A stretch of 64,000 nt of DNA, taken from assembly GCF_018991925.1 (NCBI RefSeq), contig NW_024725489.1:7601065-7665064 (forward strand). The letters run 5' to 3'. Positions 36,204 to 48,913 of the stretch are shown here, piece by piece; position 1 is the stretch's first letter, and each line of letters begins with the position of its first letter. The notes beneath the pieces were generated by a model that had not been told where the DNA came from, did no database searches, and was given only the letters and a program-made list of their open reading frames with translations. Origin of the DNA: Homarus americanus (taxonomy: Eukaryota > Arthropoda > Malacostraca > Decapoda > Nephropidae). The position numbers and the translations under genes were made by a program.

Positions 36204-37140
36204 CCTGTTACAAAATCACCAACTACAACCCACTGTAACTACACCAACAACAGGCACAGTACACACTCAAAGACAAAAGGACTATGACTCAACTGACCTT
36301 CTGCAAGACGTCTTATCATTCGAGGCATCAACTACTCAAAATACTGTTCAGATTGTTAATCTCCCAAAAATATGATAATACTGCATGAGAATGTCCTGAG
36401 ACAATTGTACTTTAATGCTTCACAGGTGAATACTCTTTTTCAGGGCACATTTACTGTACCCACTCCAAACAATGGTACTTGCTTTTAACAAACTCTGTAT
36501 GGTGCAACACTGCGTGAACACTTCACGAATTTCTGTACTCAAAATTGCGGGTCCATACACTGTATAACACTTTCCCATATACCGTATCACCATGAGGTCC
36601 TCATTCATAATACAGTACTTTGAAAGAATACCGGCATTAGATATCACATAACATACAGTGTACCACCAATAATGAACCACTCTGCATTAAAAAAAAAAGC
36701 TGGGGTAAACACCTGATAAAAGTACACTTTTCAATTATAGCATATACGTAGTAATATTAATACAGGGTACTGCAAACACCCCGAGATATTAAGTAATGGA
36801 ATATATATATCATACCTAACACATAAACTAATGAACGTTACAACTACAAAGTAAGCATCCACTTAACCTTTGTATATAGTGCAAGACTTCTACTAACAAC
36901 TGAGAAGTGAAGCAGTGGGCACTCCCATGATGAAAACATTTCACAAAACTCTAGTGCCATGACCCGAACATATACTCACTCACTGTAAGTAATAACTGAG
37001 TTTACACAAGTTGGAGAGCGAAAAAAAAATTGGGTAGATTGTAACATATCAAATTCTTTATGTATTAATGAGACTCATCTAAAATCTCTACACTCAAAGA
37101 CCAATGATTTTATAAAGAACAAACAATGGTTAGGTAGCTG
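36204..37140. other. Gypsy-2 leader and unassigned DNA
   Basis: Right of gag lies AT-rich sequence. No LTR-B end, PBS or other element boundary could be recognised. No gene seen. Confidence 0.4.
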
Positions 37141-37154
37141 GCAATTTGCTGACG

Positions 37155-38310
37155 TTTTTTAGGAAAGTCTTCGAGGTAGTAGATAACGACGAAAATTACG
37201 ATGTTATTTACTTAGATTTTAGCAAAGCATTTGACAGAGTATCGCATCAGAGGCTTCTGAGAAGTTAAGGCTCATGGTATCAAGGGGAAAGTTTTAATTT
37301 GGATAAAATCATGGCTCACCGATAGAACGCAGAGGGTCAGCGTAGATGGTGTTAAATCTGAGTGGGGCCGTGTAACCAGTGGGGTTCCCCAGGGGTCAGT
37401 ACTAGGCCCACTGTTGTTCATAATCTACATAAACGATCTAGATACTGGGATCAGCAGCGACATAAGCAAGTTTGCGGATGACACCAAAATAGGGCGGCAG
37501 ATTAATTCAGGGCAGGATGCAAATGCACTACATGAGGATTTGAATAAACTGCAGGAGTGGTCAGAAAAATGGCAAATGAAATTCAACACCAGCAAGTGCA
37601 ACGTACTTAATATTGGAAGAACAAATATTGTCAATGTATACAGCCTTAACAACATCAACCTAGAGAAGTCGACTTGTGAAAGAGACTTAGAGGTACTTGT
37701 AAGCCCGGACCTACGGCCTAGAAAACAGTGCGTTATTGTTCGATATAAGGCAAACAGAGTATTAGGTTTTATATCTAGAAGTGTAAGTAATAAGAGTGCA
37801 GAGGTCTTATTGCAACTATATCTTGCGCTAGTCAGGCAGCACCTCGATTATGCGGTTCAGTTCTGGTGCCCTTATTATAGAATGGATATCAATTCACTGG
37901 AGTCTGTGCAGCGAAGAATGACGAAAATGATTCCGGGACTTAGAAACTTTCCCTATTAAAATAGGTTAAAGAAACTAAACTTGCATTCCCTAGAAAGACG
38001 AAGAGTATGAGGAGATATGATAGAAGTATTTAAGTGGGTGAAAGGAATCAATAAAGGCGATATAGATAAAGTTCTTATAATATCCGAGCAGGATAGGACT
38101 CGTAGCAACGGATTTAAGTTGGATAAGTTTAGGTTTAGGAGGGAGATAGGAAGGAACTGGAACAAGCTTAGCAACTTTGTAGTAAGTGCTGGAATGCTGG
38201 AAAGTTTTAAAAGGAGGCTAGATAGATGATAGAGAGTGGTAGTAACTCTCGACAGGAGCTGCCATGCACAGGCCAACCGGCCTATTGCAGACTCCTTATT
38301 TTCTTATGTT
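37155..38310 (+). mobile_element. CR1-like LINE, 5'-truncated
   Basis: RT motif A (DVIYLDFSKAFDRVSH) is at about 37195, motif B (SGVPQGSVLGPLLF equivalent, out of frame) at about 37380, and motif C FADDTKIG at 37467. The C-terminus RVRGDMIEVFKWVKGI...FKRRLDR runs to 38229. Frame breaks at about 37260-37400, 37957 and 38010. The 3' end carries the repeat 'ttcttatgttcttatgt' at about 38303-38319. The longest open part is 37414-37959. Confidence 0.85.
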
Positions 38311-38319
38311 CTTATGTAT

Positions 38320-38786
38320 TTTTTTTTAATTATCTTTACTTTTAATATTTTTTTACTGGACATCAGTATTGCATATATCATTTACTTTGAAAATAATACT
38401 TTTCCTTTCCTTTGAGGCAATCGTTTTTCTAACCTAACTCCATTTAAGGTATTTTTGAACTGTTTCTTCACTTTCTCCGGAGAACCACAAAAAAAAAAAT
38501 CAGCACATTCCTTAACACTGCTTCTACCCAAAATTATTATTACATACTGAAATAGTTATGTCCCTAAATAATTAGTACAAAATTACATACACTGCCCAAT
38601 GTACTGTACCTTGGAAAAATGCGGAACAAAATTATTAGCAATCTGAAATACTCATTAGTTACCTTGGAATGGGTATTAGGTACCAGTACAGAGAAATGGT
38701 TATTATAAATCACAGTTAAAAACACCTACAGTATCACATTCATTCCTTCCAACTTGATACCATTTTAAATTACACCCCCACCTGGC
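38320..38786. other. AT-rich spacer, no gene seen
   Basis: No coding or element signal between the CR1 tail and the start of LTR B4. Confidence 0.5.
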
Positions 38787-39016
38787 TGTCACCATTTATA
38801 AGAGCGCGAAGTCTTACCTTGGCTTTGCTTTAATTTATTTGTTGTTTATTTTTTCCCGTAGGTTTGTTATAGTTAGCTCATTTCAAGTTACTTCATAACC
38901 TCTGACCTGTGGTAGCGTGGGTCGGGGGTTATGACACATGGGTACCTGCAATTCTGGTATCAAGCAATAACAAGGAATAACGGTAAAATACTGCAGGTGA
39001 ATAATACTCCTTACAT

Positions 39017-39150
39017 GCAATAAAATGGTTTATTAAAATTAAAAAATGGTTTATTAAAAGTGTAAAATGGTTTATTAAAAGTATAAAATGGTTTGTTAAA
39101 AGTATAAAATGGTTTATTAAAAGTATAAAATGGTTTATTAAAATGAAGTT
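39017..39150. repeat. 20-bp tandem repeat in LTR B4
   Basis: About seven units of 'aagtataaaatggtttatta', homologous to the array at 21430-21535. Confidence 0.85.
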
Positions 39151-39726
39151 AGATTTCATGAACAATTCTAGTAACACTCAATTACAGGGGTCAACTCCCT
39201 CGTTTAACTTATTTTGTACTGTACACGAACACACCTAATACTCTCTCACAGCACCTTTGAGCACCAATGTTACCCGTGGCAATGACGCCAGTTAAGCACA
39301 AACCTTACTGCTCAAACAACACCAGAAATAGTAGCTTTCTTCACCACGTGGTACCTTGGCCCACACTCAGACAATGCAGGTGGACACCTACAGGTGTACT
39401 CGGAGGAATAACACACCCACCAAATAGCCCTACTGAGTAATGGACTCACCCATAACAATGATGGGGGCTGGCAGTTGTTTGCTTTGTACTGCGCACATCA
39501 TTGTCATTCCTTAAAACCCCCCTTTAATTCATATTACGCTACATGACATTCAAATCCACCACGCTTGCAGAACCTCAGAAAACGGGAAACATTGATAAGG
39601 AATAACTCACCTACTCAATGTTACTGAATCATTTGTTGAATTGTACCCAGGTACGGTTATATAAAATTAATGGTATGTATTCATAGCATTAAGGAGAACT
39701 CAAGGTATCTATAAGATGATTTGGAA

Positions 39727-39893
39727 AGTCCAGTTGATCCGGACTAGTGTACTTTAGGACAAAGTGTAGATCGGGGTTTGAAGGTCATACCACTTACGTC
39801 ATGATTGGGAGAGTCCAGTTGATCCGGACTAGTGTACTTTAGGACTAAGCGTAGATCTGGGTTTGAAGGTCATACTATTTACGTCTGTTAACG
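39727..39893. repeat. 85-bp tandem duplication
   Basis: 'agtccagttgatccggacta' and the following bases occur at 39727 and again at 39812, nearly identical. Confidence 0.85.
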
Positions 39894-40989
39894 TTTAGCG
39901 AACATAACTTCCACAGATATCATATGAAAATTGTTATGCAGTCTCTTAATTTACTTTAATATCCAGGTTCTAGGCGTAACCAAACAAAAAAAAAGTGAAG
40001 TATATCAAAAGGGGATAAAAATAAATAAAGTAAACCCTTAAGAATTTCCTTAAATTAAATACTAACACAATAAAGAGCCTCAAGGCTGTCACAACAAATT
40101 GATTCACTATCGAAACTTTTAAGACACAAATGATACTAAAACATAAACATCAAAAGAACTGCTTAAACATATAGAATAAAAATAAAGCACTGGATTACGT
40201 TAACACTGCATAAACATATAAAATAACTAACACTGAAATTAACTATCGTGAAGCAACACTGAATTACTTAAATGTAACTAAGCAAGCACTGATGGACACA
40301 TAAGAGACATGAATAGGTACTCACATAGATATACCACATTGGTGGTGACAGGAACAACACAGAAATAAAATAAAGTATAAGTAACAGGTGACGGGTGTCA
40401 CTCAAAAGAACGTGGACTGAATGACAGGAGGACTGGACTGAACTCCGTCTGCTGGTGGGTACTATATATAAGGTCGGCTCCCGCCAGTGCGACACGCAGG
40501 TGAAACATGGGTCGTTTAACGATGCAGATGGTTGTTAGAGAAACAAAGAATGCTTGTTACAATACTAAATGAAGAAATAAGATGGGCCTGAACAAATAAT
40601 GACAGTTAAAACCTTAACAGCATAGGGTAAGGTGACTAGAATATATAATAGTGAATATAGCACATCATTACAGGATTAATATGGAACAACATTGAAGCAT
40701 GTTATAAAAAATAATAGAAAAATATATATACTGTTAATGAATAGGATGTATTTCTTTTGTGTATGAACCTCTGTCCTGCGTGGCAGTGAGAAGTGATCCC
40801 ACCTCAGTGTCAAGACCCGGTTGAATTACTCAGAATAGGCAAATGTACTCCAAGCTTTGTCAATAATTTGTGAAACTAAAACTAATTACTACCACCCAAC
40901 ACACCAACCTCCTCCGTGTCTTTCCATCTCCACCAACTCAATACTCTATACGGGCAGACATGCCCAATAAACATGACATGACTTACAGC
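39894..40989. other. Unassigned DNA inside LTR A2
   Basis: Adenine-rich non-coding stretch. A TATA-like 'actatatataaggtcgg' at about 40460 hints at another buried LTR promoter, but no element ends were found. Confidence 0.35.
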
Positions 40990-41332
40990 AAACACAATAT
41001 TTGCTTATGGATCATCCTACTCATTACTGCTTATGTATAACAATTATTATTATATATTTTGCCCCACAGGCCCTGATGTGGGTCAGTGACCTGTGCCTGG
41101 GTACATTTTTTCTAACATAAGTTTACACACCTCTTGTATTATTTCTATTATTAGCTGGTAAACAGAAACATTGATAATCAGGTAAATTCATCAAATTACC
41201 ATCCTCCGTGCCCGTCTCTTGTAAGGCTATAACATCCACCTTGTACAACAGTGCATAAGCATGCAAATCTGTGGTCGTAGTGTCACGCGGCCTGTATGCC
41301 ACGGGAACTGGCATAGTGAGGCATATGTTCAA
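40990..41332 (-). pseudogene. LINE endonuclease fragment
   Basis: Minus strand reads YALLYKVDVIALQET followed by NLPDYQCFCLPANNR and RGV, the N-terminal APE-type endonuclease of a LINE. The frame is lost after about 41123. It runs into the assembly gap on its 5' side. Confidence 0.65.
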
Positions 41333-41338
41333 TCCTCC

Positions 41339-41438
41339 NNNNNNNNNNNNNNNNNNNNNNNNNNNNNNNNNNNNNNNNNNNNNNNNNNNNNNNNNNNNNN
41401 NNNNNNNNNNNNNNNNNNNNNNNNNNNNNNNNNNNNNN
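41339..41438. other. Assembly gap (100 N)
   Basis: Exactly 100 N, a conventional gap of unknown size. Open frames crossing it are meaningless. Confidence 0.99.
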
Positions 41439-42780
41439 AAATAATAGAAAAATACGACACGGTCGTAACAAAATACATGAGAACAATGATCTGGAAAAAG
41501 GATAAGTGTATCAGAACTATGTGAGGTGTTGGTAGTGACCCAGAAACTATACTTGAAAGGAAATATCTTGTATGCATCTGTGTGAACTTAATACACCTCG
41601 TCTCCTCGGGTGACGTATATCCACATGTACCGTGATCAGAGAATCTTATTTCTGTGTTCAAGTAGTGCAACGTGTGAGGGGAGGATCCCTAATTACAGTT
41701 TTAAATGAAGTGGATACCCACGCAATCAACATTCGGCTTTTGTTTCAGGGCAGCATCCCTTGTACCCGGCCTACAGGTGTGAGTTGTTGATATAGCCCAC
41801 TAAATTTCCTCAAGAACTGTCAAGCCCGAACCATATTCTAGTATGTAAGTTAGGATTAAAATATGGATTTATAAGACACCAGGTCACAATAAACGGGAAA
41901 ATGAAGATGTGAGAACCATAAGAAATCAAAGTAAAAATTAAAGATTGGAAACTGTAAGCCTAAACAGAGAGGAGCGGGGGGCATCGGCCTTCGGTATCCT
42001 TTGCTCTCTCATCAAACTCAGGTCAGTGAACTTCATCGGGCTGTATTCAGCCCTAAGAAAAGAGGCTTATATAGCAGTTATTACAGTTTAAAACTTTGGT
42101 TGATGCATAAAGTGAAATAGTGATGTGTTGGGGTGGGTGAGAACGGCCAATCAGGCATTATTTCTCAGTATCCTTCGCTCTCTCATCAAACTCAGGTCCC
42201 ACGCGGTCAGAGCGCCTTGCTGGGCGTCGGCCATTATCCCTGTGAGAGTCCCACCATGTGAGGTGATTACTCCTAGCTATGATATTCCACTGTGAACCTG
42301 TGGATTACCAGCATACCACCCCAAAGGAGTAGGAATAAATAAGGATGTGCTGGAGAAACTCCGCGGTCGTCACTTGGAGCGACCTATAATACCAAACATA
42401 GAAACAGTACTGGTATGTCTCTTGGTGCAGCCCTCGTCTCTACCCACCGAGGGCGGTGTGCGAACGAGGTGCCTGATATGTGTACCTAGAAATTACAAGG
42501 AGTCCCATACTTGCAGGTGTGGAGTGTAACAGGTGTGTTGAGATGGTGCTACAGGGAGGTGAGATGGTGCTACTATGTATGATAACCTACGGTGCTATAT
42601 TCCATACAGGTGGAGCAGTCTGACGTGTTGAGTGTTATTGTAAGATGGAATGACCGAGGTAAGGAGGTCACTGATCACTGATTGTTATGCAATAAGTATG
42701 TGGATGACACGCAATTAATGTAAGACGTCTGGTGTCGAGCAGGGTATCCAACATCATCGTTGTTCTTCTGAGGAAGGCTA
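41439..42780. other. Unassigned DNA inside LTR A2
   Basis: No supported gene. 'tatcctttgctctctcatcaa' with flanks occurs twice (about 41995-42025 and 42167-42200). A short Cys-rich frame at 42347-42529 is discussed among rejected items. Confidence 0.35.
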
Positions 42781-43226
42781 GCTCACTTGTATTTTTTTTT
42801 TTACAGTATGTCTTATAAGGAATAAATTAGTTAAGACATGTTATGGTTTCATCCTTCTTTCCCCTTATCGATCTGGTCAATGAAAAACCTAACTCAATGC
42901 CTAGCCCGCTACCTAACGAGCTACATATACTGCCCAGAGGGGGTCTGGTGGCAGCAAGCTTTAAAATTGAGACTGTAGTTAAGTTATTCCCCGTAAAATT
43001 AGTGACCCTAGAATCTGGAAGTATAGCTTTGGCCTGCGATGTCACCACGTGGGCAGTGAACGCGTCAGGTGAAGACTGGCCAGTTCTCTGGGTCCTAAGG
43101 ATGGTGGTGAGTTCCTAACGCTCTGGTTCACAGAATTACCCAAGTTTACTGGCCTTCATCCATCTCCCAACTAGTGTGGAGGATGTCCCCAAGCTAAAGA
43201 CTCGTGGCCTAGACTCCTAGATGAAC

Positions 43227-43415
43227 CTGTGGGTAGAGGGAGTTCCTGACGTTGACTCACGTGGTTAACATCAACGTTTCAAAAGGACGTTAAGTGCGTA
43301 ATTATACTTCACTTAAAACATCAGTTACGTTACTGTATCACTTGCATATTCAAACTATTAACTAAGTCAAAATCACTTAAAGTGGCGAGTTATAACACGG
43401 AAGGAGTGGACATAC
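43227..43415 (-). other. Intron-like segment with duplicated leader, LTR B4
   Basis: Leader copy 1 (43446-43416) is followed by GTATGT. Copy 2 (43257-43227) is followed by GTTC. All 31 positions are identical, while the orthologous leaders of B1 differ by one or two changes each. Confidence 0.6.
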
Positions 43416-44329
43416 CTGTGGGTAGAGGGAGTTCCTGACGTTGACTAACGCTTCAAAACGCCCGGGCCCCTCTCGCCCTCGCTAGGTTGCAAATGCCATT
43501 CACTCAACTATTTTAATGTACTACGTTACTGTGTAATGACCACGGTCATACACGTCAGTTAACGTAAAATCAGACGATTCATATTTCGCTCAATAGCCCA
43601 CAAAACATGTAGCTATGCCTTCTTATTGGAGTTCCCCATCTGAGGAGCCCGTTTTCTCATCGCTTCAGGACGCCTGAGTCCTCCGTATTCTCTCAATCTT
43701 GAATGTTCCCAAGACTTCATTATTCCTTAGGAATAACAGAATTTGAAATTGCAACTGTGGTTGCAATTGGTGAGGCAACCAAGATATGTCTGTCTACAGT
43801 TGGAACATTCAAGATCCATTGTGAGTGGTGTTGAAAGCTTCAACTGTCCTTATTGTTAGTAAAACTTGTCAAGTAAGTGAGTGTTGAGTTTGTCAGTTTG
43901 ACTGGCATATTTTATGTCGTCCGTGGGGATATCCTGAATTTCCGATCGCTACTGAAGTTATATTATTTTGTCGCCGAAACATCAGGGAATCTGATGTTTG
44001 TAGTTTAGTTAGTGTTAGTTGTCTATTTTAGAAAGTCATTAATCTACTGAAAAGATTCTATCAAACTCAAAATCTCCAAGTCTTAACGGCTGTTTTGACA
44101 AACTCAATCTCTGATTAGATCATAAAGACAGACGTAGAAAATTAACCTGACCTGTGACACTGACGGTCACAGCTAGGAGTACAGAGACCAATTTGAATAG
44201 AAGGTCTATTGTTAGTGAGATTAATCTTTCTGGTAGGGATATGTGGGCCAAAGTGCCCCCAGGCTCACATATATACGAATGCATGAGGAAAAATCACACT
44301 CTTGTGATTTCTCCTCAAGGCATCTCCAG

Positions 44330-44543
44330 GTATGTGAATGATTGTTTCTCTCCGTCAGGTTAATTCATTTTAACTTAGTTGATTTTTTGTGAATACCAGT
44401 GTTCATGTTTTAACCTATTGAAATATCCTGTGCCAAATCAGTCGAGTAACGTAAATATCGTCTGTACCGTTGCCAGACGTATGTTTTGTATAGTTGAAGT
44501 TAAACATTCACACTTTTGTGATTTCTCCTCAACACATCTCCAG
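44330..44543 (+). other. Intron-like segment with duplicated leader, LTR C
   Basis: Leader copy 1 (44295-44329) ends ATCTCCAG, followed by GTATGT. Copy 2 (44509-44543) ends ATCTCCAG, followed by ATGC. They match at 32 of 35 positions. Copy 1 starts 25 bp after TATATA. Confidence 0.6.
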
Positions 44544-45448
44544 ATGCTGTTTGTGTGTTGGCAACACTACTGGGGTTCGGTAGCCGCCTATGGGCAAGAT
44601 GGTTCTCGAAGGATGTCTTTAAGGTGGCGAGATTAGAATCCCAGGGCGAGATTCCTCTTGAGGCGCCATAGCTGACACACTACCACGAGTCAACTCTCCC
44701 CCGGTCGTTGTAAACAAAGTGCACCGTTGACTCCGTCTTGTGAGTGTTGTCCATCTATTGTTCTGAGCTATTTGCATTGAGCAGTATCGGTCCATGCTTG
44801 GGGATAACTAGCAGAAATATAGTATCCCAGGTTAAGTATTGAACCACTGAATGAGAGTTAAAAGTGCCATGTTGTTCCTTCCGAACTAACAGGATGTATT
44901 GTATGTTGCTCTAATTGTGGAGTTTATCTAGAGTGTTATGTATTTATCGGTATTGTCCATGAAATAATAACCTGAGTGTACAATTATACTGCCAGACTGG
45001 GGTCACTAATTCTAAGGGGAAATACTTAACTCTAATTTTAATTTCTAAGGGTCGCTGCCACCAGACCCCCTCTGGACAGTATGTAGCTCGTAGGTAGCGT
45101 ACAGAGTGGACTAGGCATTAGGTTAGGTTTTTCATTGACCAGATCGATAAGGTGAAAAAAGGGTGAAACCACAACATGTCTTAGTTCTTTTTGGTAGCAT
45201 GTCGATGGTCTAGGCACATGGGTAGTGTAATTTTGATATCAGGGTCACTTGGACGGAAATAAAGGTAACTACTGTGGGAGAAATGAATACTCCTAAAATA
45301 CTCAAAGAACAAGTTTATTATTATTATTAACATATAACTACCAGGCTCAACTCCTGGGCTTATTGCAGACTCCGTATTTCTTATTTACTTATTTCCTTAT
45401 TTTCTTATTTACTCAACAACAATTACCCAGATATTACACTCTTACCGT

Positions 45449-46072
45449 TGTTACGAGTTGGGAATTTAGAAACTGGCTTAGAATATAGTTCAAAGTCTAC
45501 CCAGATCCCAACAGGCAACAACAATAAAAAAACTAAACAAACAAAGACAATCGGACTATAAAAGGGTAGACAAAGGATGCGAGTTTTTGTTGTGTATAAT
45601 AAAGTACAATAAATTCCTTAACAAAATATCCAGCTTTCTATAATTTACCCTTAACCATACTTAACTTAAACATACGCAACATTGGCTTAACAGTATATAC
45701 ATATTATACAACATACAACAATCTGAAGCAAGTGGAGGTGGGAGGTAATATAGGGTTACAATACTCAAGTGCGGTGCTGAAGTGTCTGACGAGTAGGGCT
45801 GAGTATTGAAGAAGATGGTAGGTAGTCACTGTGCCGTAGGTTTCCAGGATAGGTAATCCAAGTGTGGTCACTTCCCAGAGTGAACTGAACTCTCCTCGAT
45901 CCGGAGCTGATGAGGAAGAGTTGGAGGAGGTGACGCAACAACCAGGATATGGAGAAAGGAAACCCGGAGTGGTGACTAAGACTAGTCATACTCGGGTTTC
46001 GTCCCTAGATGGCGTTGCTTGGTAGTGCTGGGTAGTTAGATCATGACACAATAGATGGCGTGGTTCGTAATA
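45449..46072 (+). repeat. Solo LTR, family D (copy D1), in LTR A3
   Basis: 624 bp, ends TGTTACGA and CGTAATA, TSD CCGT (45445-45448, 46073-46076). The plus strand has TATAAAAGG at about 45557 and two AATAAA about 45 and 60 bp beyond, giving its transcription direction. The copy at 51777-52363 is in the opposite orientation. Confidence 0.88.
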
Positions 46073-46607
46073 CCGTGCACAATCTTACTGGTGTCACATT
46101 ACATTACATAGCAGGACCAGTTCCTTGTCCCTACTCACAATACACAGTTACATGGCAACTCCTTGCAGATTACTTTAATTCTCCCACATTACTAGGTACT
46201 GTACTTCTCATTACATCCAGTTATAAGACCAACTGGCATATGATACTTCGTAGACTGTTGGTAGTGCATAGGAGATGCACTCACAACAACACGCTAATAC
46301 TGATACACACACCTACATGGGTCCACCACCCAACATGGGGTAATTATTAACAAACAAATACAACCACACTGTGAACCATAACTCCAAGGCATGTCCCAGG
46401 GTATAGCACTGGCGCCTCTAACAACTGATGACTGCTGCTGTGGTCGGTTACACTCCGACACGAGGCGGGTCTGGGGCCCTTGGCCCACGAAGTGGAACTG
46501 CCGTCTCGATCATGTGGAATCAACGACATCGTCGACATATGGCTCCCTGCTGGGAATCTACTGGCTCCGAGGCTCTCGTGGGGTGATCCGAGAACCACAA
46601 ATTGGAT

Positions 46608-46823
46608 CTGGAGGCAAACGGTGAGATCAGGCGTCAGGGGGGGGAGCATGAACAATACAATCACAACAAATCTCTTGCCTGGAAACGACAGCGATTTACT
46701 TTATATTACTTCTTACACTGGGTGAATGACAATTCAACTGTTGAAGCCTGAACACTGATGAACACTGATATTCACTACAATTGACTGAATCAAACTGAAG
46801 GGCTAGGGAACACATAAACATAC
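46608..46823 (-). other. Intron-like segment with duplicated leader, LTR A3
   Basis: Leader copy 1 (46862-46824) ends GCCTCCAG, followed by GTATGT. Copy 2 (46644-46608) ends GCCTCCAG, followed by ATCC. The first 24 bases from the splice side are identical and only about two differences follow before a C-run. The leader differs from that of A1, although the intron between is highly similar. Confidence 0.65.
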
Positions 46824-48913
46824 CTGGAGGCAAACGGTGAGATCAGGGGCCAGGGGGGGGGGACGCTCTGTCTCCCTTACTCATGGTATATATACCCCTG
46901 AGTTGCCAGCGATCGCTACTCACGCAATGACAGGGATTATAAACAACTCAACTGTTACTCATTCAAGGATGACCCTCAGTTGACAAAGGTCTGGCGAATT
47001 ACTAAAGTGGATTTACATAACTAATTCAAGAATGAGTTTGCTAGGAGGAAGTGGAATAAATGCATATTGACAACTGTGTTCGAAGGCGGGACTTACTGGG
47101 AGGGATCCTGAGTGTAACGAATGGGCAAAACACGTCTCTCCTTAATGCTATGAATACATACAATTAATATTATATAACCAGTAGCTGGGTACAATTCATC
47201 AAATAATCCAGTAATATTCATTCTGTGAGTTGTCTTTATCAATGACTCCTGTTTCTGAGATTCTACAAGCGCGGTGGATTTGAATGTTATGTAGCGTAAT
47301 ATGAATTAAAGGGTTTTTAGGAATGACAATGATGTGCTCAGTACACAATGTTATAACCAAGAATTGAAGATGTAATTTGTTACTTGTAAAAGTAAGACCT
47401 GAGGGTCCAGTGTTATTTGACCGTGTGTAGTAACTCCTGAATCTCACTTGTCAGAGAAATAATACAACAGCTGTCTAATGAAGTAATGAGTAATTAAAGT
47501 TGTTAATTGATATAATAAGTACTTGGAGTTGTTTAATGATATAATAAGTACTTGAAGTGTTTCATGAATTAATAAGTAATTGCGGATCTGTTTTGTCAAT
47601 GGTACAGTAAGACCTGAGGGTCCAGTCTTGTCTGAATAAATTTAATAGTTGGTTGATGATGGATTGCTAGTCTATTTTTTTATTGGTACAGTAAGACCTG
47701 AGGGTCCAGTCTTGTCTGAGTGAACGTAATTTACATCTTATTCACTCGCTGCATTAATAAATATTAAATTAGTAATTTACGAGTATCACCACTCTATTCC
47801 TTCTAAACATTGGTTCCCAGAAAATAATATTTACTCACGTGCCTAGAAACACTCTACCACACTACCCAAAAGCTTTCCGTGAGATATGTTATATTCTAAT
47901 AAAAGTCTGGGTGGTGGCAGGCTACCGTTGTAAGTATAACAAGTGTTGTACTAAGAATAACATGGTTCCCCAGACTAATCCATGGTTGAGAATATAATAA
48001 AACAGAGTATACTTCAGCAAGGTAAGGACATATAAATTTAGAAAATATAATATACATTATATATGAAAAGAAATGAAAGACTTTGAAACTATAAGCAGAG
48101 AAATATCAGAATTACTTATATAAGAATATAAGCAAGAATATAAGGTATATATAGATAAAGAATTAAAGAATGATAGCAGAAAAAATTTCTGGATGATAAA
48201 ATATGAAGAAAAGAAAAACGTCCCATTACAACTGTATACTTTGACGTTTGAAACTGAGACTACGAACTCAGTTCCATTTCCTAAGATTCCCTTTTCAATC
48301 AATGCTCTGACTGAGCTATCAAAGACAAAAATTAAATTGATTTCAAGGTTCAGGATGGCAGTCCCGGTGGGCGGAGCCTAAGACAAGTAGCATCTGATTA
48401 CACTTTGAAAGAAAGCTGGCCTGATGGTTCCCTTCAGGTTGATTAATTAATTCCATAATTAACATCCTTACAACAATTTCACTATGAACATCAGGTTCTC
48501 TGATATTCCTAGGTGACAAAGAGGTTACTAGTCTCGGTCAACAATTACGGGCATTTCTATGACCGACATCAATGATACCTCATTCTCACTACCGAATCCA
48601 CCTTGACAATTACGGTAACAGTAAATACAATTAAAGATTTCAACATCAGTCACAATGGATCTTGAATGCTTCATCTGCAATCAGACATCTTTAACTTGAC
48701 GCAAAGTTCAATTGTACGAATACCCTGTGCGGAAGTTAGGTAATCGCGAGTTTCTCCGGTAATAAGATACAGAAAACGAAGGATTCGGATCTCCGGAAGT
48801 GGTTAGAGAACGAATGCTTCAACTGGGCGACTCGGAAAGTTTACAGGTTTTGTGGGCGTGGAGCATAATATGAATTATTAGGTTTTAACAGGCTAGCCGT
48901 AATTACGACCATG

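Larger units (their letters stand above)
39485..43025 (+). repeat. LTR family A, copy A2, with internal insertions and gap
   Basis: Begins TGTACTGCGC at 39485 and ends GGAAGTATA at 43025, TSD GCTT (39481-39484, 43026-43029). First ~230 bp match A3 and the last ~240 bp match A1. The middle holds other DNA, including a LINE endonuclease fragment and 100 N, so further nested elements are likely. Confidence 0.8.
44985..47345 (-). repeat. LTR family A, copy A3, inserted in LTR C
   Basis: Minus-strand LTR starting TGTACTGAGC at 47345 and ending GCAGTATA at 44985, TSD CAAT (44981-44984, 47346-47349). TATA TATATATA at 46894-46887. It contains a 3' module absent from A1 but shared with LTR B2, and the nested LTR D copy. 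Confidence 0.85.
43532..48230 (+). repeat. LTR family C, inserted in LTR B4
   Basis: Perfect 7-bp inverted ends TGTAATG and CATTACA, TSD ACTG (43528-43531, 48231-48234). After removing nested LTR A3 it is about 2.33 kb. TATA at 44270-44275. A three-fold repeated phrase 'gtaagacctgagggtccagt' lies at 47392, 47607 and 47691. Confidence 0.85.

Noticed and set aside
41261..41670. Open frames crossing the N run
   Set aside because: They include unknown bases; the flanks show no coding pattern apart from the LINE endonuclease fragment on the minus strand.
42347..42529. Short frame with RCLIC...KES...C.C resembling a piggyBac transposase C-terminus
   Set aside because: Only about 20 residues fit, with no catalytic domain, TTAA ends or longer homology visible.
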